Assembly: GCA_000711775.1 (NCBI GenBank)
Contig: ARYC01000106.1
Span: forward strand, 124,001-188,000
DNA: 64,000 nt
Direction: 5' to 3'
From: Oxytricha trifallax
Lineage: Eukaryota; Ciliophora; Spirotrichea; Sporadotrichida; Oxytrichidae
This document shows positions 12,559 through 25,600 of the stretch, one piece after another; position 1 is the first letter of the stretch, and each line of letters begins with the position of its first letter. The notes under the pieces are model-generated. The model ran no database searches. It had not been told where the DNA came from and was given only the letters and a program-made list of their open reading frames with translations. Both the position numbers and the translations under genes were made by a program.

Positions 12559-14086
12559 TTTAATTAAATTTATTATTATAATTTTAAATAAAGATCCTAC
12601 CTTTATTATAATAAATTTTAAATATTTAAAACTTAATTTATTGAACATTTTTTTAAATTAACTCAGTTTAGAGGGTTCTAATAATCATAAAAATATTTGC
12701 AATTTAAAAAATTAATTGTATCGCTAAAATTTTACATAAATTATATAGTATTAAATGTAAACTTTATCATAAAGCAAGGAAGATATAATGGATATAATAA
12801 ATGAGAAAAGCTTAACATTTTATTTAAGGGTATGAATTGACGATCGAGAATATTAAGCATTAAAGCACAAAAAAAGAATGCTCCTAGATTTTAGATTAAT
12901 ATAATTCAATGAAATCTGACAATCATCATATAAAGTACGAGACATTATGATGATTTCTTTTATTTTTTTAAAAACGATCATGTAAAATACAGTTTAAGAT
13001 TATGTAGTTTGAGCAAAATATTTTTTAATCTTAGAAAGTTTTGCTATTTATGTTAGAAAATTTTACTTATTGATAAAATACTAAAAAAGCGAGAAAATTA
13101 TATATTTTTAAAATAAAAACTGTTTTTATTAAAAATGAATTCAAATAATAACAGAGAGATAATTAATATTAGGTTTTTTTTACAGAATAAAGAATTGATA
13201 ATAATTATTAGGAATTTATTTAAGAATTTTTTTAAATAAGTCAGAAATAGAAGTGCTTCATAGTGTCATTGAAGTTGATGAAAAATCAGTGAAGCTTACT
13301 CTCCCTTTTAGTTAGTTATTTTTTAGCATTGAAATTGATTCTGGATACGCGAAATCAATCCAGTAAGATAAGTCAAACATATTCAATATCAGGAACTATG
13401 TCTCGACCCGGTTTGTCAGCATAGATGTTGGTGTGCACATCGGCCCCATGCTGTCGCGACCGCTAATTCCCCTTTTACCTCGTATTTCTACTTATCTTAC
13501 TGAGTGTTTCTTCCTTTCCCTTTTAATGAAGTATAATTTGCAAACTGTTTTTTACATCAATAAATCAGAGAATGAAAGGATTTGGAAAGAATTTTCATAT
13601 TACTATTGTATTAAAAATTAAAACAAGAAAAGAATGGGTATTAAAGACATGGAAGTGGAGGAGCACGACCCAGAATGACATTTTAATTATGATTAATTAT
13701 AAATAAATAAAAAATTGTTACGATGCGCAGATAATCTATCAAAGTTTAAGATTATATTTTTGCACATAAATTATATTTATATAAGAATTATTATTAAATA
13801 TAATAATAATCATTTAAAAAATAAATAAAATAAAAAAATTATGAATAAGAGCACTACAAATTACTGCCAATTATATTTAAATAAATATATTCTATATCGC
13901 ATTTCTCTATTTTTCTAATTTCAAATATATTTTATTATATAATTTATTATAAACGAAGTATATAATTGCTTTATTATTCAATAAATTTAGATAAAATTAA
14001 TAAAAATATAACTAAATTATTATTTTAAAATTAAATTAAAAATCAATTATATTTGTCAATTTAAAAATGTTAATTAATCATTTATT
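12559..14086. other. Intergenic with a small G/C-rich island
   Basis: No coding frame recognised. At 13396-13480 there is an isolated G/C-rich island, listed separately. Confidence 0.5.
13396..13480. other. Isolated G/C-rich island, possible structured RNA
   Basis: This 85-base patch is about half G+C in a background of about one fifth. Short hairpins can be drawn: CTATG with CATAG, and GATGT with ACATC. It does not have a tRNA T-arm or acceptor stem that I can align, and no long protein frame runs through it. It could be a short RNA gene, a mobile-element end or chance. Confidence 0.25.
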
Positions 14087-14515
14087 TCATTTACAAGGCA
14101 GTATATCAAGATGTAATATAGTGTCAGAAGAAGCATTAATTTTTGCATTGATTATTTATTAAATCCTTATAATTTCTTCCATTGACAAATCTATAAAAAT
14201 AGTTTGTGATTCTTCTAAGTTTGAATTATTTCTTTCTTCTCTTTTATACTTCTAGGAACAATTCTACTAAATTATTCGTTAAATCTAAACTTTTAAATTC
14301 CATAGTTTATTCCTGCATTAAAAATATTGTTAATCGTACCTAATTTATGCTAATTTTTAAAATGCATTGTTAATTGATATAAAAGTAAACTGAGTATCTC
14401 CTAGTACCATAAATTTCTATAATGTAAATATTTCAATTTCAAAAGAATTCATAAGTTTTTCTACTTTTTTGATTTCCTCTCCTAATTATATAAATCTAAT
14501 TTTACATAAGCTCAT
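14087..14515 (-). CDS. PxK-tail family protein (142 aa), ILPCK tail
   Basis: Open from ATG at 14513-14515 to TGA at 14087-14089. It begins MSLCKIRFIQLGEEIKK and ends ILHLDILPCK. Its length and its Cys in the variable tail position are shared with the copy at 15629-16057, its nearest neighbour on the same strand. Two later in-frame ATGs would shorten it, but the longest start makes the two lengths equal. Probably a helical soluble protein of unknown role. Confidence 0.62.
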
Positions 14516-15628
14516 TATTTAAATTATATTTTTTCTAATTATTAACTTTATTAATTATAATTTAAAGAGATTTAATCTTTATATTGTAATTTAATATTCA
14601 AAATTGTTAAGGAGAGGAATTTTCATAGTCTTTTATTATTTAAAATAATATGTTTTTAAAAAAATGATTTTTAAGACTCATTTTTTATGATAAATAATCA
14701 TTTAATATAAGAAAAATAAGCAAAAAGATATCAAAAATAATTTAGAAATCTAAATTATTAATGATCATTTTTATCAATCGTATATTTATTCATAGTATAT
14801 AAGGGCCGTTAGAAAATTAATTATGGCTTAGTGAATTATTAAAAGTGTATAAATATTCTAAAGTTAAAAAAGTATATTAATAACATTTATAGTTTTTAGT
14901 TCTTAAAATTGAGCTTATAAGTGTAGCAAGTCAAGTATCTAGTTAATGGGTTGAATCAAATATAATGTTTCCAATTCATATCTGAATATTAGGCTTCTTC
15001 TTCAATATTTTTTCTCAACTTTCTTTTTGTGCGCTCGCCAAAAAGAGACATGAAATTAACAAAAAGGCATTTGAAATAATATCAATCTATAGTACTCATT
15101 TTAGTTATATTGACCATAAAACTAGATCTACAACAAGAAATATGAATAACACTGCAATTTGTGTTGGAACGTATATTCAACATCTCTAGTATAATTTCCA
15201 GTTGTATAATATCTCATTACTTTTTTTATAATTCATTTAAACACTCTTGAGGAAGTTATATCCTAACATGTAATTTTAAATAAGGAGATATAAAACTAAG
15301 AACTTTAAAATAAACTGCGGAAAGCAGCACTTAAACTCTTATGTTGCCTTGAGGTATCATCTAGAGAAATCCTACTGTAGCAAAAGAAATTTCCTCTGAA
15401 TCCCATAATTAATTAATAATTCAATATTTCACCTCAATACATTCAAAGTATATTAATTAACCCATAAATAGAATTAAAATTAGTTTTGATAAATTGAAAT
15501 GAAAGATGAAGAAGTTTCAAATTTATTAGAAATCAAGTAAAAATAATTTTAAGTTAAAAATTAATAATTAATTTAAAAATAATAATAATGCTGCTTTATT
15601 AAAATAGTGCTGTTGGTAAGATAGATTC

Positions 15629-16057
15629 TCATTTGCATGGCAAAATTTCAAGTGCATCAAACATATCGTTATAGATGTTTAACTTTTCCTTCAACATTTA
15701 TTTAACTAATTTGATTTCATCAAATATCTGAATAGGTTAAATTGTACGAATTTCACTTTCAGTGGCATAAACCTTTTTATTTATTGATATTTGACACAGG
15801 CTTATTTTCCCATTTTGTACTTCCATTACAACTTTTAATTGATAAATTCTCCAAAATAAGATATTTGGTAAAAAATCTTTTTACAATTCTTTAAATTTAT
15901 TTACTGCTATTTTTTGTGATTTTACTGAAAATTGGTTATCGTTTAAATTTAAAATTCGAGCAAACATCTCTAAATTATCTGTAAATAAATTGTATTTTTA
16001 CCACAACTTTTGAATTTTTTATTGAATTTAATTTTTGTAAATATTTTCTTGTGTCAT
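15629..16057 (-). CDS. PxK-tail family protein, group 1-like (142 aa)
   Basis: Open from ATG at 16055-16057 to TGA at 15629-15631. It begins MTQENIYKNQIQQKIQK and ends DALEILPCK. The middle reads VQNGKISLCQI...VYATESEI, which aligns with the block VQ-G-(I/L)...(Y)GTKQE of the group 1 copies at 18.1, 23.1, 29.1 and 43.9 kb. It is thus a diverged member that has lost the exact GTKQE. No domain from a known family is recognised. Confidence 0.66.
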
Positions 16058-18098
16058 TTTAATTTTTATTATAATAAATTCACTTGTATTTTATCTTAAA
16101 AAGTTATCAGTTAATTTAAATATTTAGTTTAAAACAAAATTTAAGATTTCTTTTAAAAATATTAACAACTTATAAAATAACTGAGATATTTTTTTAATTT
16201 ATAAATTCTTTAAAGTTTAAAATATATAAATGTTTCAATTCTTATTCTATCTTGAATTTTAATAAGAAATAAATATTTCTCCATTTTTTTAGAGGAATTA
16301 TAAATTATAGTTTTAATTTTTTAAATAAATAAAATTACTAACTTATTTATATTATGAAATAAATTTTATTTAAGTTATAGAAAAATAGTGAATTATTAAG
16401 AGTTGAAATGATGTTTCAGGATTACAGTAAAGAGAGATGTTTATTAAAAAACTTTCTTTAAATTTTAAATCTAATTTTATATTAATTTCAAGTTTGACAG
16501 ATCTGCTTCTAAAATTTTTTTAAAGATTTTAAAAACATTGAAGAGCTTCAGAAGTGTTAATCGTACTTGTTCAAAATAACTGCCTCAATATCAATTTAAT
16601 TTTTACCAAAATTTAGATTATTATCAACGATTTATTGAATCTAAAAATTAAAAATAAATGCTAAAGTTTAAAAACAACAGTTCCTTGTCCTATATATATT
16701 TCTAAATTTATAAGGTTTAAATCTTTTAGTTTTTGAATTTCTTTTCACTATAAAAATGATAATTGCTTATAAAAATAAAATCAACTTATAATTGCACCCT
16801 ATAATAATTTGCAATTTATTTTTATATATTTGTTTTACATAAATTAATACTGCTGATTAACCAGGAAGATTTTTACAATATGAGTTTCACACTTAGACTT
16901 TAGATGTAATTAACTAGATCTATTAAAGGAAAAAATTAAGAATATTTTATAAGGTTTAGAATAAGAAGCAAAAATATATTATTAAGGCTTTAATATGTTT
17001 TAACTTGAAAGTTATAATCAATTAAAGAATCAATAGTTCAAAAATTTTATTAAAAATTAATTTGTCATGAGAGGGTTTTAAATTTATATCTATTCAAATA
17101 TCCATTTATTTTTAATGTATATAGTTGATTAATTTTTGAAATTACATATTCAAATACAATTTTATTTATATTCTTTATAGATTATGCTAAATTTATTTTT
17201 TATAAATAAAAAGTTTGTTCAAATATTTAATATATACATTATACGATAATTTTTTTAAAAAAATTATTAAATATTATAATTATTATAAATTATCTTTTAA
17301 AATAAAAATTTAAAATTTTTCGAATAATAAACTGAAGTAGTCTTTAATATATTTAAAGATAACCAAGATTTACTATTATAGATAAAATTTATAATAAAAT
17401 TATTTCTTATCTGCATTTGAAAGAAATCATGGAAATAGAATTGCGAAATATAATGAGGTGGGACAAAAGCTCATGATTAAAGAATTATTGTTTTACTTAA
17501 AAATTTTGAAAACAAGATTGGCTTTAAATATGAGTAAAATTAAAAAATCAGCCTAATGTAATTTTTTCAAATTGTCAAAATTCTCATAAACATATTTGAA
17601 TGAATTAAAACTTAATATTTAAATTTTTAATATTATTGTTTTAGTTTTTGAAGTTCTGTATTTTTTAATTAACATGGTTGCTTAAACTCATTTTTATTTT
17701 TATATATTTGAATATTAAATTTATAAATATCAATGCTTAAATTTTGAACATAGAATAAAATTTTAAAAAAGATTTATTTCGTTTATTAATTAAAATTTCA
17801 TCATTAATTTATAAAATGATTATAACTAATTAATATCTAATTTTTTATTTTTTATAGTTCATTAAAAAAACTCAATAATTCATATTAGATTTAATACAAA
17901 AAATTATATTATTAAAAAGATATTCATACATTTAAAGCAATTTTTATATTATATTCTCAAATTTTTTAATTCTTATTTATATATAAAAAGAAAAGATTTT
18001 TTTTAAAAGAGTAATTGCTATTTTAAAAAATATTTGTATAAAATTGAAAAACAAATTTGCTTATATTAAAATATTTATTAGTAATTGTATTAAATTAA
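16058..18098. other. Intergenic, no gene seen
   Basis: About 2 kb of A+T-rich DNA without a family tail or a coherent frame on either strand. Confidence 0.5.
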
Positions 18099-18515
18099 TC
18101 ATTTTTCAGGCAAAATATCAAATGTTTGAAGGATTGCATTATATTGATTCAACAATTATTTTATTAATTCTTTTGTAAATTTTATTTCCTTTAGTAATTA
18201 ATTTGGACTAATTTAAAGCAATTCTTGTTTAGTTCCATATACTTGCTTCTTTTTTTCTATTTCTTTTTCTTAAATTTGCCCCCTTTAAACTCCTATTATA
18301 TGCTAAATCTTTAAATAAGTATCTATGTACTTGCGAAATTTTTGATCGTAAATTACGTCAAATATTTTTCATTTACATTTTCGAGATCTATAACTATTGT
18401 CTATAACAAACCATTCATAGGATATGTTAATTTCATCTCTGAACAAATTAATCAATGAATTTAGCTTTTTATATTTCTTGCTTACTTATTTAGCGGCATC
18501 ATCGATTGAACTCAT
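18099..18515 (-). pseudogene. PxK-tail family, group 1, one in-frame TGA
   Basis: The frame runs from ATG at 18513-18515 to TGA at 18099-18101, 139 codons like its group 1 relatives. It begins MSSIDDAAKQVSKKYK, carries IIGVQRGQI and YGTKQELLQISP, and ends QTFDILPEK. Codon 49 (18369-18371) is TGA, between ...RKCK and KIFD. Everything before and after it stays in frame. It is either a lightly damaged gene, a readthrough site or a sequence error. Because TGA is the terminal stop of its paralogues, I call it a pseudogene. Confidence 0.62.
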
Positions 18516-19699
18516 TTTATTTATTTCTATTTTAAAAATAATTATAATATTATATATAAAAAATACAATTTCAACAATTTGAACATTTAAATAGAAAATT
18601 TTAATATTATACTATTAGTGATCTATTTTATTATATTTTTATTTTTAATTTAATTATTTTATTTTTTATTGAAAAAATTAAGTTTAAACAAAGTATGGCC
18701 TTGTTATATTTAGATTCTAATCTCCATAAGTTGATAAAAATTATTGAAATTATTTGTGGTCTTTTATATTGAAATAATAATAATACCTTAAAATTATTAT
18801 ATGAATATTTGAAATAAAAAGTGTTTGAAAGTAGCTCAATTTTTTAATTTATATTATAAAAAATAAAGTATGATTAATTAAAAAAAATTGCTTATTTAAA
18901 TTCTCAACTTTAAGTATATATGATTGAAGATAAGTTATAATTAACAATCAATATAAGTAAATAATATATAGAGAGATTTTTACCATATAAATATTAACTA
19001 TCCTTAACACGATTTAAATTATTATGCTGCACAAAACAGTTGAATTCGCTATATTTATATATAATTCAAAATAATTGAAAAATTTCATATCAAGCGAAAT
19101 TGTGATTAAAAAATATGTAATAATCAAAAATAATAATAAGTTTTTTAAAAATAAAGTTAAGTTTATTTATATATCATAGTATTTTTTTATTTATATTACG
19201 TTTTTAATAGATATATTGCTTCGAGAGGCAAGAAAATTTATTAATAGTATATTATATTAAAAAAATAACTTGATCAATATCTTATTGCATTTTAAAAATT
19301 TGGTATATTAATCAATTTAAACAATTAATGAGGTTAATTTAAAAAAGTTCGATTGTTAAAGAATTAAAATTAACTTCAGTCACATTTATTAATGCTATAT
19401 TATAATAAAGAGATAAAATATCTTTTTTTATTTTTTTCTAAAATAAAGTTTAAGTAGCCTCACTTACTCATTTAGTAAGATTATAATGTTTATTTGAATG
19501 TAATTAAATTGAAATAACAATCAAAAGTTAATTTGAAATTTTTTTAGACTTTGATGAATTAGGCAGTTTATTTTATGATTATTTTAATTTAACTTAATAA
19601 TAATGAGATTGTTTAGTTTTTATAAAAATTATTTTTAAATAACAAATATTTATCAAAATTTAGTAAATTAATTATTAATTTAACACTAAATACATAATT
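18516..19699. other. Intergenic, duplicated 3' flank of a family gene
   Basis: No gene. The last 150 or so bases before the foldback element (ending TAACACTAAATACATAATT) match the 3' flank of the paralogue at 25601 (ending AAACACTAAATACATAATTT). Confidence 0.5.
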
Positions 19700-20689
19700 A
19701 AGCGAGTATAATTAAAATGGGGAGACAGTTAAAATTAAATCAAAAAAGAGATTAAATAAAATTATGATCATCTCAATATACATGAGTTAAGATGCAACAG
19801 TCACTAGTTTGAATAATATTTGAGTAGATCCTTATTTAAATTTAATTAACTAATCAACTAACTAAAAATGGAATTTTTGCTTTTTTATCATCTTTTCTGA
19901 TTTTTTTTATTTTTGTTCATCGATCAAGTAGATGCTGTAGCTGATCTTCAAGTTTTTTCATAATTTTCATAGATATCTTCAGGGTATCTTCAGGGTATCT
20001 TCAGGATATCTTCCTTAAAAAATTTAAAGTGTGGAGAGTGTGGAGAGTATGGAGAGTGTGGAGCCCAATATTGACAATAATAGTAGTAATAGCACTAATA
20101 TTCTCAAAATCAAGCATTATTATGAGTCTGGGATTTTTTCAAAAACATCTTGTTTTTCTAAAATTCATAGATGTGATACCTAATGTTGAAGATGATGATG
20201 AAGATGATGTTGATGAAAACTAAGAAAAAATCAGTGATCTAAAATTTTGAAATTCTCTAGAATTTCAACCAGACTCATAATAATGCTTGATTTTGAGAAT
20301 ATTAGTGCTATTACTACTATTATTGTCAATATTGGGCTCCACACTCTCCATACTCTCCACACTCTCCACACTTTAAATTTTTTAAGGAAGATATCCTGAA
20401 GATACCCTGAAGATATCTATGAAAATTATGAAAAAACTTGAAGATCAGCTACAGCATCTACTTGATCGATGAACAAACATAAAAAAAATCAGAAAAGATG
20501 ATAAAAAAGCTAAAATTCCATTTTTAGTTAGTTGATTAGTTAATTAAATTTAAATAAGGATCTACTCAAATATTATTCAAACTAGTGACTGTTGCATCTT
20601 AACTCATGTATATTGAGATGATCATAATTTTATTTAATCTCTTTTTTGATTTAATTTTAACTGTCTCCCCATTTTAATTATACTCGCTT
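19700..20689. mobile_element. 990-bp foldback element inserted behind a family gene
   Basis: Arms 19700-20131 and about 20269-20689 are near-perfect reverse complements; the loop is about 137 bases. The ends are AAGCGAGTATAATTAAAATG and its complement. Each arm holds short tandem arrays: (A)TCTTCAGGGT repeats and a nine-base GTGGAGAGT repeat. The loop has no convincing gene. The insertion is 9 bases beyond the stop codon of the gene at 20699-21121. The paralogue at 25601-26023 has the same flank without the element, giving an empty site. The flanks suggest a duplicated AATT, or TTAA if the terminal bases count as target. No transposase is encoded, so it would be non-autonomous. Confidence 0.85.
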
Positions 20690-20698
20690 AAAATTTAA

Positions 20699-21121
20699 TC
20701 ATTTAGCAGGCAAAATATCTAATTTATTAAATAATTGTTGATATTTAATAGTCTATTTTTAGACCTATCTCCTAATGCGTTTTATCTCAGCTAACAATTC
20801 TTATAGTTTTTCCTATGGCACCTCTTAATATGGTTCATAAATTTCTTTATTTTCCTATAATTAAGCTCGTAATTTCTATTTTTAATCATTAATGAAATTT
20901 TCTATATTGATATATTTTAACAAATCTTCAATGGGCAAAACTTCTACTATAATAGTATGTAATTGCCCTTGTAAAGATCCCTATGATTTTAAAAATTAAC
21001 CATCATTTAAACACAAAAAATTGTCTAATTATTAAGTTTCATCATAAAGTTTTTCCATTATGTATTTAAAATATCTGAATTGCTTTATTACTTCTTAAAT
21101 TTCGATGTTATTAGGGTTCAT
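20699..21121 (-). CDS. PxK-tail family protein, group 2 (140 aa)
   Basis: Open from ATG at 21119-21121 to TGA at 20699-20701. It begins MNPNNIEIQEVIKQF and ends FNKLDILPAK. It aligns without a gap over all 140 residues with the copy at 25601-26023, about 60% identical by hand count, including YDETQQL, LNDGQF, EVPQE and LFNKLDILP. About 250 bases upstream are also similar, so the unit was duplicated with its 5' flank. A 990-bp foldback element lies 9 bases after the stop. Keeping equal length and frame at this divergence suggests selection on the protein. Function unknown. Confidence 0.75.
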
Positions 21122-21715
21122 TTTCAAATTTGATATTTTTAATTTAAAATTATATGTATATGAAACTTGTACGTATTTTTTAATTTATTAGAGAAGGTGA
21201 TATATTCAAAGATTTAATTATTTTTATTTTTTAATAATAAATTATAATTTATGCATTAAATAAATCTTTAATATTTATAATTATCATCAACATATTACAA
21301 TAATAAAAATAAATTCAAATTAAGATCTAAAATAGATATTTAAGATAAATCATCACAATTAACATTAAAAGAATTCATGTTCTTCACGCTTTAAATGGAC
21401 TTGCAACTAGTTAAACTATCAAACTAACAGAATAAGTGTCGCTGCTCAAACAATAAAATATAAAGAGTCTTTCTTAATGGCAAAGATAACAAAATATGTG
21501 GGCAATTACTTTTTTTTATTTTCATGCATAAATTAAGATCGATTTATTTCTTTTCAGGGATGAGATAAAGGTGTTTTTTGTAGTAAAGTTAGCTAATTTT
21601 GAATTAATTTTAATTATCATTTTGTAGAGATTTTTAGAATGTTAACTGCCAATAATAAAATTGTTTATAATATAACTATTATTTATTCTACAATTTAAAA
21701 TGTATCTACAATATT

Positions 21716-21748
<33 letters not shown>

Positions 21749-23058
21749 TATAATATATATATATTATATATAATATATATATATATTTAACATAATTATA
21801 ACTATATTAGTTAAAATATTTAAAACTTCGAAAGACTTAACAACAATACAATAATGTGCTAAATTATAAAAGATTAGTCATTTATATTGTATTCCTAATC
21901 TATTTAATCGGAATGATTTAAACTTAGGTTAATTTACCATTTTTTTAAAATTTAAAAATAAGTCTTAATAAATTCTTTTTTTTTTATTTAAAACTATTAT
22001 CAAGAAACTTTCAAGATTCTTAAGCACCCATTATTATAAATATTTGTAAACGAAATATTATTATATTATAAAATTAAAGGTTCTATATATACATATTTTA
22101 AATAAGAAAAATTCTAATTAGATTAATTGCTTATCCTAAATGGATTTTGAGAATTTAATCAATTTTTATCTGCTAAATTCCCCAATTAATTTTAGCATTA
22201 TAAAATAAAATTTATTAATTTAACCAATGAGCTATAATATTGTTTTATAATTATATAATATAAGCTATAATATTATCAATAAGATAATAAAACTTTTTGA
22301 TCAAACATTCCAACCTAAAATAAAATTAATCTTAATTTGTAAAATGTATCTTAACTCTACTAATAGGAATTCAAAATTTTGTAAAATAGGATATAGAATA
22401 TATAATTATAACCAATTTAGAACATAATAAATAAAGAAAAGAGATATAAACGAGGGTTTGGAGTAAGTATTTTTTATCTCATTAAATTTATCATATGTAT
22501 AATTGCTTTATAAAAGACCTACAGAAACTAGATTTATAACAAATTTATCAATGTATTAAAGAATTATTTTATAATAATATTTTTATTTAAATTTATATAG
22601 TAGACTTTAAAATATTCCATTAGATTAAATCTACAAATCTTTATATGATACCTATGCCATTCGAATTTTTACGAACATTTTCTGTAAACATGTCCAGTAG
22701 TTCTTCTTTATTTTTATATAAATGTTATTTTTCATATTTTTTTAATTATTTTCCCACTTTAAGTACAAATGATTACTTTTATTTTTAAAAAAAATTCTTC
22801 GAAATTAAAAAGTCAAAGTTTTATAATAATTTTGTCCTTTAGTAATTAATTATAATGATTTATTTATAATAAATAACTCTTAACCACTAATCAAAAATAT
22901 GGAAATTTTATCATAAAATATACATCTGCTATAATTCATATATGTTTTTTAATAAAAGAAAAGGGTTATTTTTATATGAGTTGTTATTTGAAAAATAATT
23001 TTTAAATTGAAAATTACTTTGTCTTAATTAAAAAAGTTTACTAATTAAATTAAATTTT
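21122..23058. other. Intergenic; duplicated 5' flank, then no gene seen
   Basis: Bases to about 21370 match the 5' flank of the paralogue at 25601-26023. The rest is plain A+T-rich DNA with an (AT)n tract at 21715-21786. Confidence 0.5.
21715..21786. repeat. (AT)n-rich microsatellite
   Basis: Long runs of AT with occasional AA/TT interruptions over about 70 bases. Confidence 0.9.
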
Positions 23059-23475
23059 TCATTTTTCAGGTAAAATATCGAATTTATAGAATATTTCATT
23101 ATACTGATTCAGAATTTCATTTATTTGTTCTTTGGCCAATCTGATTTCTAAAAATAAATAACCGGGGCTAATTTAAAGCAGTTCCTGTTTAGTTCCATAA
23201 AATCGCTTCAATTTATCTATTTGACTTTGGCTTATTTGCCCATTTTACGCTTAAATTATATATTTTATCTTTGACTTAGTATATAAGCATTTATTATATT
23301 CATTACTTTTATATAAATCAAGTAATTTTATTTTAAAATAAAAATTATTATTATGATTGTTTGATCTTATTAATTGTAAAGATTTGAGAATTTCGTTCCT
23401 AAATAAATTTATTAATTATTCTAACTTTTATAATTTCTTGTCCAACTATTATCTGTTAACATCTTTTGATTCCAT
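23059..23475 (-). CDS. PxK-tail family protein, group 1 (138 aa)
   Basis: Open from ATG at 23473-23475 to TGA at 23059-23061. It begins MESKDVNRQQLDKKLQKL, continues with LINLFRNEI, IIQAQNGQISQSQI and FYGTKQELLQISP, and ends FYKFDILPEK. It has the same 138-residue length as the copies at 18099 and 43912 and is the best intact representative of group 1. The N-terminal half looks like an amphipathic helix or coiled coil. No signal peptide, no membrane segment, no known domain. Confidence 0.72.
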
Positions 23476-25600
23476 ATGATTATATATTTATACTTTCAAA
23501 TAACTAGTATAGTATTTATATAAAAATATTTACAAAAATTTAAATATTTAAATGAGAGATTCTAATTTATTTCTATTAATTATTTAAATATTATTACTTA
23601 AATTTAATAGTAGCTATAGAAAATCTTAAATTATATAGAGAATAAGTCACTGTATATATATTTAAATTCCTTAAATCATTAACATTGCATTTTTATATCA
23701 TTTATTCTAAGATATGTTATCAAAATCTAATGTAAATTATCAAATTCAACTTAATAGTGATTAAATTATTTCATTTATCAACATATTTTAAAAATAAATA
23801 AAATTAATAATATGTACTAATTAAGTTTAGAATTTAATTGAAATAATATATTATAACTATTAATATAAGTAAATGAGTTGAGTGAAATCATAAAGATAAA
23901 AGTATTATAATTTTCAGTTTTGGTATTAAGATGATGTATAAAACATATTTGTATTTGTTTAGAAATATTATTATATTAATTCATATCAATTAAAATTGGA
24001 AATTAAAGAAAGTTGTAATTTAACTAAATAACTCCCATTTTATATTCAAAAGTAAATCTTTAAGTTTAATTGTTTTATTCTAGTATTTTAGAGTTTACTA
24101 ACTTTATTTGTAATTAATCGATGAATACTTTGGTAAGAAATTATTATTAACATTTCATATTTATAAAAATAGTAATTACTAATTTATGCTTTATTATAAC
24201 AAAAATTTAGGCAAAATATTGACATATATTTCTTGAAATGTATATTTTATTTGTATAAATATTTAAAATAATCTGAATATAACTAGATTAAACTAATAGA
24301 TGGAATAAAGAGATTTCTCCTTACACTTGCAGAGCATCAGATTTAATTAAAACGATTTAAAACTTATATAAATTTAAATTTTTAATAAACTCACATCTCT
24401 TATTAGAAATGATATTCATAATGTGGCACACTTTATTATTAAAAGTATTTGAGATATAAAAGAAATATCGATTGACAAATAATAAGTTAATACAGACAGC
24501 TAAAGTGAAGAATTCACGCTCTTTTTTGTCAGTGCTTTGAGAAATCAATTTTGCGTGGTATTAAGGCGAATAACACATAGAAGATATCTCAAACAAAAAA
24601 TTCTACTAAAACCCCGTTAGTCAATTAAGAATGAAGATTGGGGATTAAGAATAATGAAATTAAGAATTAATTATAATTGGCTGAAATTAAATATAATTAG
24701 GCTAAAAACAAATTTACGCACCCTGATTGGTTTATTTTATAGAGACAATTAATCGAGCCAATGGCTTTAATAATTAGCCAAAACTTTAATAATTTACGCC
24801 AATTAAAATTAATTCTTAATTTAATTATTCTTAATCGCCAATCTTCATTCTTAATTGACTAACGGGGTTTTACATACAAATACACATTTAAGTTTACACA
24901 AAAACTTCGTTAACACGATTATTTCAAATTTATCTTGAAAAAAAATCTTTCATTATAAAATTGTAATAATAATAATAATATTTTGGCGATTACATATTTA
25001 CAGGAGATATTTGTTTTTCCTTTTTTTAAACATTTTTCGATATTAAATTATTTTATTTGCAACTATCTATTTTATGTCTGTTTCGGTAATTTAATTTTTA
25101 TAATTTCCCATTCATTATATTTTATAAATAATCTAAAATATTTTTACAATGATTATACAATTTGCATTATAATTATATTTATTAACGTTTCTTAAAACAT
25201 AGTCAGAGCACTTTCATAGTTAACTTAATATATAATTTAAGCAATTATAATTTGTAAATGATTATAATTAAGATAAATTTTAATTAAACAGTAGGACGAA
25301 TATTAAATTTATTTAGCAATCAGAACTTAAATGGTTAAATAATTTTGGCAATATGAATAAAAAGTAAAAATATTATGAATAACTTAACGATTAATATCTC
25401 AATATAGTATGGTCCAACTACATTAAATATAAACCTTTGCTAAAATAAGAGATTATTTTTTTAATTTTAATAAATTTATCCTTTAAAAAAAATTTAAATA
25501 TGAGATTACTGAGTTATAAAAATTATAATTTTTTGAATAATGTGTATTCAATAAATTTTAATAGATTAATTATTAATTAAACACTAAATACATAATTTAA
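23476..25600. other. Intergenic with one foldback element
   Basis: Contains the element at 24607-24872. The last 150 bases match the 3' flank of the gene at 20699. No gene recognised. Confidence 0.5.
24607..24872. mobile_element. Short foldback element with AAAACCCCGTTAG ends
   Basis: Both ends read TAAAACCCCGTTAGTCAATT inward, followed by AAGAATGAAGATTG. The arms are roughly 85 bases with small differences, around a 95-base centre. There is no reading frame of note. Size and form fit a MITE-like element. The AAAACCCC at the tip recalls ciliate telomere repeats but is only one unit, so I draw no conclusion from it. Confidence 0.75.

Noticed and set aside
12348-12563. Plus-strand 71-codon hydrophobic frame under the standard code
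   Set aside because: It is the reverse strand of the family gene at 12079-12558; its Phe/Leu-rich look is the complement of Lys/Gln codons.
13396-13480. tRNA gene in the G/C-rich island
   Set aside because: No acceptor stem or GTTCGA-type T-loop can be aligned on either strand.
20029-20223. Frame with WRVWRVWRVW start and acidic end
   Set aside because: It is produced by the nine-base GTGGAGAGT repeat inside the arm of the foldback element and has no relative in the other arm's reading.
24607-24640. Telomere-bearing transposon end (AAAACCCC) as in hypotrich TBE elements
   Set aside because: Only one C4A4 unit is present, no transposase lies inside, and the element is 266 bp.
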